Below are positions 11,533 through 21,167 of a stretch of 64,000 bases of DNA, one piece after another (the stretch's first letter is position 1; the number at the start of each line of letters is the position of its first letter). Under the pieces are notes generated by a model. It saw only the letters and a list, made by a program, of their open reading frames with translations, was not told the origin of the DNA and made no database searches. The stretch spans positions 38,601,889 through 38,665,888 of the forward strand of contig CM070559.1 of assembly GCA_036346405.1 (NCBI GenBank), read 5' to 3'. A program made the position numbers and the translations under genes. Source of the stretch: Phyllostachys edulis (taxonomy: Eukaryota; Streptophyta; Magnoliopsida; Poales; Poaceae).

Positions 11533-12375
11533 TTCGCTGATGATTAGGAACCGTCCGATGCCGACATCGTCGCCTATGAAGTATTGAAGATGGAGATAGT
11601 AGCCTACCTCCGCCACTAGAAAAACTTTGTTTAATTATAGGTTTCTACTTTTTTTAATATAAACATGTAATTTCTTCATGTCATGTAAGTGTATATACAA
11701 GATAAATATACTCGAGAAAAAACCATTTCGAGCGGTTCCATTATGGAACCGTCAGGATAATATCACCGACGGTTCCATAATAGAACCGCTCGTGATAAGT
11801 CTCTTTATTAGTAGGAGACCGCCGCTAGGGTTTGCGCCGCCTCTAACTCGTCATTCCCAACAGATTTACTCTCATCCGTTCTCTCCCCACCTCGACACCG
11901 CCGAGCCCCATCGCTGTCGCCAGAGGTTATGACACCACTCTGCCCGCACAAGATCGCACGATAGTCGTAGTGTCTTGTGCAAGGTCGTGGTCGTCCACAA
12001 CCACGGTGACGCCACCCAGCGTGTCGCTTCTTGTATGGCTTGGTTCTCTGCTCGGCCTCCTGCGCTCGGGCCTGGTGGGGCTTTGCTTTCCCCATCCTCC
12101 CTCTATTCTCCTCTAGATCTGTTAGCTTAATGTCTTTTGTTGAGTTTGATTTTTATGCTTGAGCCTTAAGTTGTGTCTTGATGTTTGTGTGATTTATGCA
12201 AGGTGAAGGAGATGGATGAGGGTTGTGCTGGTGGTGGGGTCGCCACCATGGTTGCGCTGTACTGAGGTATCACCCTACCTTAAAATGGCTAGTGCTCTGT
12301 GATGGATGCCGAGGGCTACTACTGGTGTGGTGGGTTTGGACACCCTTGGTCTTGTTGTCTTGCTGATGAATTGCT

Positions 12376-12950
12376 CAATGATGTTAATAGTCTTATGCTG
12401 AAATTGAATTGATAATTAGTTCATATTAATAGTCCCTTGCTCGTGATGTAATGATGTCAATAGTCTTATGTCAAATTGAATTGATAATTAGTTCATATTA
12501 ATAGTCCCTTGCTCGTGATGTCAATAGTCTTATGCTGAAATTGAATTGATAATTAGTTCATATTAATAGTCCCCTTGCTCTGTAATGCAATGATGTCAAT
12601 AGTCTTATGCTGAAATTGAATTGATAATTAGTTCATATTAATAGTCCCCTTGCTCTGTGATGTCAATAGTCTTATGCTGAAATTGAATTGATAATTAGTT
12701 CATATTAATAGTCCCCTTGCTCTGTAATGCAATGATGTCAATAGTCTTATGCTGAAATTGAATTGATAATTAGTTCATATTAATAGTCCCCTTGCTCTGT
12801 GATATAATGATGTCAATGGTCTTATGCTGAAATTGAATTGATAATTAGTTCATATTAATAGTCTCATTGCTCTGTGATGTAATGATGTCAATAGTCTTAT
12901 GCTGAAATTGAATTGATAATTAGTTCATATTAATAGTCCCCTTGTTCATG
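12376..12950. repeat. Eight-copy tandem repeat, units of about 63-77 bp
   Basis: The core GAATTGATAATTAGTTCATA recurs eight times, starting near 12405, 12478, 12543, 12617, 12685, 12761, 12835 and 12909. Longer and shorter units occur, differing by presence of a TGTAATG(C)AATGA insertion. Units are nearly identical, pointing to recent expansion inside the CACTA element. Confidence 0.9.
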
Positions 12951-13014
12951 CCGGTCAAGTTCTCCTACCTCTTGCGTCCCTGTGCACGCCCTACCATTCC
13001 ATTCATAATCTCTT

Positions 13015-13738
13015 CTCTATAAAGTCTCCAGCGTTGGTCGCTTGTGCCATTAAAACCAAGATCATATATATATTATTAGTAGTCCCGACCACTTTTGAGG
13101 GTTGTCTCATAACATGAAAAGGATGAGGCGGTATCCACGGGCAACCTCATTGAGCCCTGCAAGTTTAAAAAGTATGGATGCAAGGAGGCGTCGGGACATC
13201 CAATTACCGGATGTTGTCGATAGGTAATTAGGCGTCGCTATGTTCGAAAGTGGCGTTGATCTTGTAGTACTTGATCGAAGTGGCATCATCTATCGATAAC
13301 CAACAATTCTTGAGCATGTAATTGTCTTTAAACCCAACAAGAACACCAAGCAACAAGTTGAGAATTCTTTTGAAATATGAGAATGGTTGCTTGGTGTTCT
13401 TGTTGGGTTTAAAGACGATTACATGCTCAAGAATGGTTAGTTGTCGATACATGATGCCACTTCCCAATGTAATACCAAGGCCCACGCATTTCTTCGAACC
13501 TAGGTCCAATTACCTATCGACAACATCCAGGTAATTGGATGTCCTGACGCTCTCTTGGCATCCATATTTTTTAAACTTGCAGGGGCTCAATGAGGTTGCC
13601 CGTGGCTACTGTCTCATTCTTCTCATGCTGCGTGGATGATCCCCCCAAAGTGGCTGAGAGATTACGAACAATATATATATATATATATATGATGCCCTGA
13701 TTTAATGGCACAAGCAGCCACTGCTTGGGGCTTTATAG
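13015..13738. repeat. Long imperfect inverted repeat (about 0.7 kb hairpin)
   Basis: The left arm (about 13015-13365) and right arm (about 13380-13738) are reverse complements with small indels. Paired landmarks are CTATAAAG with CTTTATAG, GGGCAACCTCATTGAG with CTCAATGAGGTTGCCC, GATGTTGTCGATAGGTAATT with AATTACCTATCGACAACATC, and CAAGAACACCAAGCAAC with its complement near the centre. The loop is only about 10-15 bases. An (AT)n run lies in the outer right arm (13671-13690). A transcript through it would fold into a long double-stranded RNA. Confidence 0.88.
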
Positions 13739-14041
13739 AGAAAATTCATCACAAACGGTTTCAACCACAAACCGTCTGTGATATATACTTATCCACAAAC
13801 CGCATGATATGTACTTATCACGCATTTTTGTGGATGAAACCGTCGTGATATATACTTATCACAGGCGGTTTCGCTTTCTAACACAAACCGCTCAGAAAGT
13901 ATGCATCACGAGCGGTTCAAAACCGTCTGTGATGACCTCATGTCATCACTGACCCATAAACTCAGACGACTCACGAAACCGTCTGTGATGATGTTTTTGA
14001 ACCGTCTGTGAATACCTTTTCTGTAGTAGTGTCAGTTGTTG

Positions 14042-16440
14042 TTACATCACAGGAAACATTAGTCTCACAGTACTGGGGTTAGTGAAATAAGATTTAAGAA
14101 TCCAGTACTGAGATACACGACGAACAGGAGCAGCAAAACTAGAACCAGAAACATGTGTGAATGAGTGATCAGAATGCCAAAAAGAAGCTTGTCTAACTAC
14201 CTCTTGAAATGCAAGCAAGGTTGAACGAGAATTATTTGAATTATAACCCAAACCAGCATGTGAAACAGAGTTAAAATCATCATAAAAGTCCTCTAAACAC
14301 CTAGCTTTCACATTAGTTCTAGGAGCAGCAAAAGTGGATGCACGTTTTTGTTTTAATGCATTCAATCTTTCCTTTTTCTCTTTCTTAGCACGCCTAAAAC
14401 AAAATTCATGCAAGTGACCATCTCTTCTACAATAGGTGCAATGAAATTTCACATAATCAGAATTCTTTCGAAATGATGAGCTAGCACCTACATCATTAGC
14501 AGAACAACTTTGCACAAAACCAGCAGATTTAAACACAGTTTGTTTTGGTTCAGATTCTATTTCAAATTTTCCAGGTTCAAAAAGCTTAACAATCTTAGGA
14601 GGATTATTCTTGGCATGTTCAACAAAATTAAATCCTAAACCATGATGTTAACACTTACTTTTGACTTGTCTAGGATCATATTTAGATTTTTCTTGCCAAA
14701 AGAGAATCTCTCTAAAGTGTCCTTAAGATACTCATTTTCTTTAGCTAGAGTAGGACAAGCTGCGCATTTGACAGATTCATTCACAATTTTCTTAGAAACA
14801 CTAGACTGAGCCGCCCTTTCCTTTTCAGCAAAGTCAGCAAGTTGTCTGGTCAAAGCTTCAATTTCTATTGTAAGTTTAGGACAGTTAGAGCAAGAAGCTA
14901 TCTCATGATAAAGCATCTGTTGAATTGATTTCTGAGATGAATTTAGTCTGGCTTCTAGCAATTTACAATTAGAGCAAGCTTTAAATTGAGTATTTGAAAT
15001 ACTTGACTCTAAACATGTAGAAGCACTAAACTTGAGCTTTTCAATTTCATCATTTACAAGTTTTAACTTTTCATCACAAGAGTCATGTGCTAGTCTTGAA
15101 TCATCAAATTTAGCATTTATTGACCTACCAGTTTCCAACTCAGAATGTAAAACTTGACATGACTCACATGATTCATCATCTGGAATAGAAGCTCTAAGTC
15201 TATTAATTTCAGAAGTTAGGCTTTCAACAAGACAATTATTTTCTTTCAGTTTATTTTTTGTCTTTTTCAATTCAATAGCAAGTTTAATCAAGCTATCTTC
15301 AAGTTCATCATATGATGGTCTTACCTCATTGGGATCACTGTCGTCGTCGTTGCTTGCCATGAAGCACATACCCGTGAAGTCATCGTTCTTCTTTTTTCCT
15401 TTAGAATCATTATCATCGTTGATGTCGTCGCAACTTTCATATTCCACATCACTCAACTCAAGATGCTCGATAACCAATATGATCTTTTCAGCAAACTTGC
15501 GATAGAGATTACCATCCTTGGTGTTGTTGTTCTTGGATGGCCGATGACGATAATTCTTGTCTTCCTTGATCTTTTGTCCTTTACGCTTTGGACACTCCAC
15601 CTTAATGTGACCTGGCTCGCCACATTCATAGGACTTGATTGAACTCGAGACGCCACCTCGCTTCCTCATCCTCATGTTGTTGAGTGCCTTGTATGCTCGT
15701 GAGGAGATCAATACCAAGTCCTCTTCAGGGAGTTGTTCGAGCTGTTCATCTGAAAAAAAAGACAAGGCAGATACAAGAAAAGAGCTCGAAGAAGCAGCCT
15801 ACATGGGTTTAGTCACAAGTGCTAAAGGTGAAGATATATCGATCTTAGATGGCAAAGCTTCCATCTCATAGGTTTTCAATCTAGAGTAAAGATCATCTAT
15901 GGTTAAAGTATCTAGATCGATAGTTTGATTGATCGTTGTGACAAACAACAACCACTCAGAACCTAAAGATCTCAAAATTTTAGATGCATTATCTTCATTA
16001 GTAGAAATAACATCAATGCCACGCAAACTACTCGGTATCTTTTCAAACCGAGCAAAAAGATCATCAATAGCTTCGCCAGGCTTCATAGCAAAATCATAAT
16101 ATTCTTTTTGATAAAGATTTTTACGCACTTTCTTGATTTTAGTGGTTCCCTCATGATAATCGCAAAGAGTCTTCCATATTAAGTGAGCAGAGTTAATATG
16201 AGCTACGCGATCAAATTATTTACAAGAAAACCCTTGAAACAACAAGTTACGAGCTTGAGCATTCAGATCAACATCTGTTTTATTTAGGTTAGTAATAGTA
16301 GCAGGAACCACATAAGGGCTAGAAACCTTATTCCAAACAGCATTACCTTAAGCCTCAATGTAAGCTTGCATACGACACTTCCAAAAAGCAAAATCAGTAC
16401 CTCGTAGCATGGGAGGTCGATTCACATACCTTTCTGACGC
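14042..16440 (-). pseudogene. gag polyprotein of Copia element 1 (broken)
   Basis: On the minus strand the order is: UBN2-type gag domain (16440-15799, with RPPML, FWKCRMQAYIEA, LYQKEY, LGSEW landmarks), a CCHC knuckle region (YECGEPGHIKVECPKRK, with Tyr where the first Cys is expected), an acidic Asp/Asn-rich linker, a long coiled-coil part with repeated C-x2-C pairs (15765-14635), and a second zinc-knuckle-like segment (HCTYCRRDGHLHEFCF) at about 14430. At least two stop codons (near 16350 and 16219), a break near 15770 and another near 14630 split it. The coiled-coil gag and long LTRs suggest a SIRE/Maximus-like lineage (tentative). Confidence 0.75.
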
Positions 16441-16452
16441 CATAGCAACCAT

Positions 16453-16464
16453 GCTCTGATACTA
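16453..16464 (-). promoter_or_regulatory. Primer-binding site of Copia element 1
   Basis: The plus strand reads GCTCTGATACTA, the complement of the initiator tRNA-Met site with one change. It lies two bases inside the LTR at 16467. It sets the minus orientation. Confidence 0.75.
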
Positions 16465-16466
16465 CT

Positions 16467-18087
16467 TGTAGGATCATATAGCACAATCAGAGGGGGGTGA
16501 ATGATTGTACCGAGTTCTTTCTTACAAATCAGCCGTATGTACCAAGTTCTTTCTTACAAATCAGTCGTACTCGCCGTGCAAATGCACTGCTCGACCAAGA
16601 ACAATTCTAAGACAATGCTCAGCGAACCACGTCGCCAAAGAGAACACGAACTTCTTGAATAGATCAGATCTCTTAATTCTCAAACTTGTTCTATGTCTAC
16701 AAAGTGCTCTTCAAGCACCCCTCAAATCTTTCTACTGAAAGACCTCTCTAGCTCTACCGCAAAAGCCACGTATCAAAAGCTACGGGAAAACACTTCCCTT
16801 CTACCTCCTTTTATAGGCAAAGACTAGTATGTATCCTCAACGACACGGACATAAAATCCTATCTCTTCCGAGAATCAAGGGACCCGAAACCCTTCCAAAC
16901 ACGGGTTTTCCAATATCTCTAAACCTTCCAGATATGGAACACCTTCCATATCTCCTCACACGTCGTAAGCTTTCAGGACTGGACCTCCCGAAGCTACTCC
17001 ATGCATCATGCAACCACCTTTGATCTCCACATGCTCCAGCGCAAGCCCGACTATTTCGTGACATCCTAGACCTCTTGAATCTCATATTTCCCCATCCTAG
17101 TCCAAGTCCTCCTTTTCATCGACTATGGTCGTCTTCACGCTCAACCTGCACATGCAAAGAACAAAGAACATATTCCAGGCACAAATTCTCCAACTTAACC
17201 AGTATCAGTTCATGCATATCACATACTCTCAAACATCAATTAACACTATCCATAACAACCTCGAAGTCTACGACCACTTCAACAAGGTCCACGACCAGTT
17301 CCAGTATGTCTATGACCACCTCCAAGACGTCCACAACCACTTCACCAAGTTTACGACCATTCACCTGCACCGTAGCACTCGAAACATACAGTAATTGGGA
17401 TGAATAGGGTGGTCTTGTGAAGATCTCCAAGTGGTCCGATGAAGACCTCCGGGTGGTCCTGCAAGACCTCGTGAAAAGACCTCCTAAGAGGTCTTGGAAG
17501 ACTTCATGAGTGGTCCTGGAAAAACCTCCTGAAGGACCTCTTGAGAAGTCCTAGAGGACCTCCTCAAAGACCTCTGGGGTGGTCTTTGAAAAACTTCTAG
17601 GGTGGTCTTTGAAAAACTTCCAGAGTGGTCTTTGAGAAACCTCCACAAAGACCTCTTGGGGGATCTTGGAGGACCTCCTGGGTGGTCCTGAATGGACAAG
17701 ATTGCTCCACGTTGATTCTCCTGGGGAGGTCCTGGACGGTCCAGATTGATGCGCGTAGGTTCTCCTTGGGAGGTCCTGGACGGTCCATATTGATGCGCGT
17801 TGGTTCTCCTAGATAGGTCCAGATTTATCCTGAGAAGGTCTTGGATGGTCCTGATGAGTCCACACGGGTGCTTCTGAGGCGGACCTTGAGTGGTTCTGAT
17901 GAGTCTACGTGGGTGCGCCCGAGGAGGACCTTGAAGACCTCTAGTGAACCTGAAAAGACCTTAAACCAGCCACCCAAATGGAATAACGGAACCTTCTAAC
18001 AACCACAAATTCCAAGCAACCCAAAAGTCAATTAATCAAATCAATTATTCATCAGCAAAAACCTTGACAAGGCCGCATGGTCTAACA
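16467..18087 (-). repeat. 5' LTR of Copia element 1
   Basis: 1621 bp with TG...CA ends. On the minus strand it carries a long degenerate array of units such as GAGGTCCTGGA and AAGACCTC, concentrated at 17.4-17.95 kb. This is the fuller of the two LTRs of the element. Confidence 0.85.
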
Positions 18088-18425
18088 GATAACCAATCCA
18101 TGCCAAGAATGGCATCTAGGGTCTAGGTGTCTAGAATAATAAGGTTGGCTAGAAACTCAACTCTAGCTATGAGTAACTTAGCTCCTAAACATCCCACTTT
18201 AGAGCTTAACTCTGCTCCAAGCGACTGGACTAACAGAGTATGCTTAAGACGCATCACTTTCAAGTTATTCTTAGTTGCAAAAACTCCAGAAACAAACGAA
18301 TACGAAGCTCCAGAATCAAACCAAACTAATACAGGTACTGAGTTTACCAGAAACTTACCCAATACGACATCTGGTGCTTCCTGGGCTCCTTCCAGAGTGA
18401 TGTGGTTGGCACGACCTCTGACCAC
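18088..18425 (-). pseudogene. Gypsy aspartic protease segment
   Basis: On the minus strand the frame contains VLVWFDSGASYSFVS, the retroviral-type protease active-site motif DSGA, and ends in AILGMDWL, the typical final helix motif. One in-frame stop (TAG) lies between them near 18115. The frame then continues at 7984, across the Copia insertion, into the RT linker. Confidence 0.8.
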
Positions 18426-19950
18426 TTACTACGGTGCTCCTCCGGATTGACCGGTAGCTTGAGAAGCTCCTTGATTATTGCTCTACGCTGGTGTCTTGGC
18501 GAGTGTAGCTCCAAGCCTGAAGCGTACTGGAGTTACCGTTCCCTTCCGAGGACACTGGTTGGCAAAGTGCCCTGCCTGACGGTAGGAATAACAAACTCTT
18601 GGTCCATTCTGCTGGCTGTTCTCTGGATTGGGGTTGGTTGGTGCAGGGTTGCGAAAGTTCTGAGTAATGAGACGAGGTGCTGAAGTTGATTCAGGAGTCC
18701 TAAAAGAGTTCTGTGGCAGAAAACGGTTGAACTACTGCGGAACTGATCTTCCCTTCTGCTGTGATTGGTGACTCCCTTGCTGAGCCATCCTGTGTTTGCG
18801 GTTGTCTTCCAATTCTTTGTGCTTATCTTCAAGTATCAATGCCTTATTGACTAACTTTTGGAAATCTGGAAAGGTATGAGCGATCAAACTAACTTGCAAT
18901 CCAGTATTAAATCCTTTTAGGAAGCGACTCTGGCGAGCTTTATCAGTGGCGACATCTTCTGCGGCGTAGCAAGCTAGCTGTGAAAATTTGTTGAGGTAGT
19001 CAGTCACTGACATGCCTCCTTACTTGAGAGCGCGGAACTCATCCTTCTTCAGGTCAATTATACCTTCCGGCACATGTTACTGACGGAAGGCTGTGGAAAA
19101 CTCTTCCCAGATGATGTTTTGCGACGTCTCATGCGCGGCTAGACCTGTTCATTGGTGGCCCGGCCCACCGACCTGGCTCGAGCCCAATGCTGTCCGAGCT
19201 GGGATTGGGACAGAAAATCCGGCCCGACAAAAGCTCGGCCTGGCCCAAAATTCCGGTAAAACCAATTAAAAATAAAAATCTATTTATTTAATGCTGGAAA
19301 TGAATTAAAAATTAGTTTTTTATTCCAAAAAATGATTAAAATAATAGTTTTAAACTGAAAAAATCAGTTTTCGGGCCGGGCCGGGCTTGGGCCTGCTGAT
19401 TTTTGGCTGGGCTTTTCAAGCCTGACCCGAAGCCCTACCCGGCCCAACATTTGAACAGGTCTACGCGCGGCACAGAAGTTTTCCCACCATTCGACAGCTA
19501 TGCCCTCCATCTAGTGAGTGGCGTATAGAACCTTCTCATGGTCGCTGCATTGGGTCATCAGCAGCTTTCTCTCAATGACACGAAGCCAATCATCGGCTTC
19601 TACCGGTGAGATATGCCCAGAAAAAATTGGTGGACAAGTTCTCATAAACTCGGCTAGCTTAGATGGTCCATGGTGACCATGAGCGACTGGGGCTCCGTTG
19701 GGGTGATTGTTGTTTTTGTTCTGATTGTTCATATTCTGAATCTGATTCATCATTGTATACATCATTTGTGTCTGAGCTGCCATGAAAGCTCCAAAATTCT
19801 GCAGGTCAATTGGGGGTGCTTACAGCGGAACTTCTCCAGCAGGGGTCTGCTTATTTTCTTCTGACACAGGGGTGCTGAAACCACTTGCAGTGGCATGACG
19901 AGTTTGAACCATCTGGCGAATGCTCGATGGGTTAGATAAGATAGCAAGCA
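18426..19950 (-). pseudogene. Gypsy gag with decayed zinc knuckle, split by a MITE
   Basis: Minus-strand segments 19783-19511 (Asn/Gln-rich, then LAEFMRTCPPIFSG and ADDWLRVIERKL) and 19013-18732 (MSVTDYLNKFSQLACYA, RFLKGFNTGLQ) are the usual capsid landmarks of plant Gypsy gag. The zinc knuckle near 18560 reads CYSYRQAGHFANQC, where the second Cys of CX2CX4HX4C is Tyr. The hAT MITE at 19140-19463 and several frame breaks inactivate it. The 25203-25516 segment is a homologous gag in the opposite orientation. Confidence 0.75.
19140..19463. mobile_element. hAT-type MITE (324 bp)
   Basis: Inverted ends TAGACCTGTTCA and TGAACAGGTCTA are perfect over 12 bases, with GC-rich arms (GGCCCGGCCC) and an AT-rich centre. 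The 8-bp flanks TGCGCGGC (19132-19139) and CGCGCGGC (19464-19471) differ at one base and fit a hAT target duplication. There is no coding capacity. It interrupts the gag of the minus-strand Gypsy. Confidence 0.88.
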
Positions 19951-20245
19951 CAAGATAAGTTAAGAACTAATTGAGAGGGTAGATTAAACACAACAAACAT
20001 AGCTTCAAGAAAACCACTGAAACTCTTATATTAATAAGGTCTTAACATAGCTACAACAAATGCCTAAGAGCCTTTGAAGCTCATATCCACACAAGAAACA
20101 AGAACGAACCTAAACACACAATCTACCGCCTAAAGGGCAACACTCCAAACCTTAAACTGGCAAAGTTTGCCTAACTTAAACCTTAGCAGACTCAGTCGTT
20201 GAGGTAGCCTCCACAACCACGGCGGTGCTCCCTCCTGCTGTAGAC

Positions 20246-20854
20246 CTAGAAGTGAGCTAGCATCCTTCCAAACTGATACTGGTGCCTCGGGACTGATGCA
20301 GCAGGAACATGGGTCCCTGGTGCAGGCACAGCTGGCTCTTTCCGCTCTGCGGCCTCTGCTGGCTCCTCAGCTTCTTCTGGATCTTCTTCTTCGGGGTCTT
20401 CCTCTTCTTGATCCTCCCCATGCTTGTGTTGACCGTAGAGGACTGCTTCCAGCATGTCGATCCTTTCTTCTACCATTTGTAAGGTCTCGTGGACACACTC
20501 CAACTCTGTGGCGGCCAACTCCAGTGACTCCTCCTGAGCAGCAGCAAACTGGGCAAGATGCACCACAGTGGTGTTGCTCTCTCTATCTGTAGACGGGTAA
20601 CGTGCAGGAAGGTCCACTGCAGCGGCATGAGGGTGGTAGCGAAAGACGGTGTCTTGCAGCTCGCGAGTGTATATGTTGCAAATCCTTAAGATGGCGAGGC
20701 GCGAAGACTCTTGAATTACTTCGATCCAGACAATCCTCCGAGCTGAGATGTTCAGGAACTGGCTTGCTTTGGTGTCCTTCCTAGCATAGATAGTCAAACG
20801 GCAGATCACTCCATGGTCTCGGCCATTCACTACCCAGTTGCTGCCACGATACAT
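20246..20854 (-). CDS. Gypsy ORF0 protein (pre-gag ORF)
   Basis: A 202-aa open frame between the 5' LTR/primer site and gag. The N-terminal half (to about residue 80) is a mixed alpha/beta region, followed by a Leu/Glu-rich probable coiled coil (residues about 105-140) and a repeated acidic EEEDPEEEDPEE tract. It ends in a Pro/Ala-rich tail. The position and form match orf0 of RIRE2-like Gypsy elements, whose role is not established. This frame is intact, although coding homology may extend upstream of its first ATG, where stops occur. Confidence 0.55.
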   Translation of the reverse strand: MYRGSNWVVNGRDHGVICRLTIYARKDTKASQFLNISARRIVWIEVIQESSRLAILRICNIYTRELQDTVFRYHPHAAAVDLPARYPSTDRESNTTVVHLAQFAAAQEESLELAATELECVHETLQMVEERIDMLEAVLYGQHKHGEDQEEEDPEEEDPEEAEEPAEAAERKEPAVPAPGTHVPAASVPRHQYQFGRMLAHF

Positions 20855-20945
20855 TGGATGGTCGAAGCCTCAAAGCACTTGCAACAGCTTTCAGAGCTCA
20901 GCGGCAAGTCCTCCCTTGCGCTCACCATAGTTCTGAAGACGAGGC

Positions 20946-21148
20946 ATCTGACAAGACAGACAAGAGGGTAAGAACAACTTAAAAATAGCAGGGAGAGGAA
21001 AAAAAACTACAACAATAGTTGTGTCAAGAAAGACATGAGAGGAGTTAACCAGTTCAATTAATCTTGCAAGTTAATTTTTGCTTTAGAAAATAGTTTGGAT
21101 ACTCTAAGATGGTCGATCTAACTAAGGTCAAGACCTACAGTCAGTATG
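20946..21148 (-). other. Gypsy leader between primer-binding site and ORF0
   Basis: Short AT-rich leader of the minus-strand Gypsy with no separate gene. Confidence 0.5.
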
Positions 21149-21160
21149 GCTATGATACTA
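21149..21160 (-). promoter_or_regulatory. Primer-binding site of minus-strand Gypsy
   Basis: The plus strand reads GCTATGATACTA, ten of twelve bases of the initiator-tRNA site complement. It lies seven bases from the LTR edge at 21168. Confidence 0.65.
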
Positions 21161-21167
21161 CCTCTAT

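Larger units (their letters stand above)
10547..14031. mobile_element. Non-autonomous CACTA transposon
   Basis: The left end is CACTACTACAAAAAGGT and the right end reads, on the opposite strand, CACTACTACAGAAAAGGT. A perfect 3-bp target duplication TCA lies at 10544-10546 and 14032-14034. Many subterminal copies of ATCACGACGGTT / ACCGTCTGTGATG lie at 10.56-10.88, 11.73-11.80 and 13.75-14.01 kb, as expected for transposase binding in CACTA (En/Spm) elements. No TnpA- or TnpD-like protein is present, so movement would depend on an autonomous relative. The interior holds a 121-codon open frame, an eight-copy tandem repeat and a 0.7-kb inverted repeat. Confidence 0.92.
7985..18087 (-). mobile_element. 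Copia element 1: non-autonomous, pol-less, hit by a CACTA element
   Basis: LTRs lie at 7985-9159 and 16467-18087, both TGTAGGATC...CTAACA. The target duplication GATAA is perfect at 7980-7984 and 18088-18092. The initiator-tRNA primer site (minus strand, 16464-16453) matches 11 of 12 bases. Internal sequence holds gag (about 16440-14042) and the 3' non-coding region. Protease-integrase-RT is absent apart from a degraded scrap near 10.26-10.5 kb that still resembles the end of pol in the Copia element at 27323-37932. Without the CACTA insertion it is about 6.6 kb. It belongs to the same family as that larger element, which could have supplied its enzymes. Confidence 0.85.
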
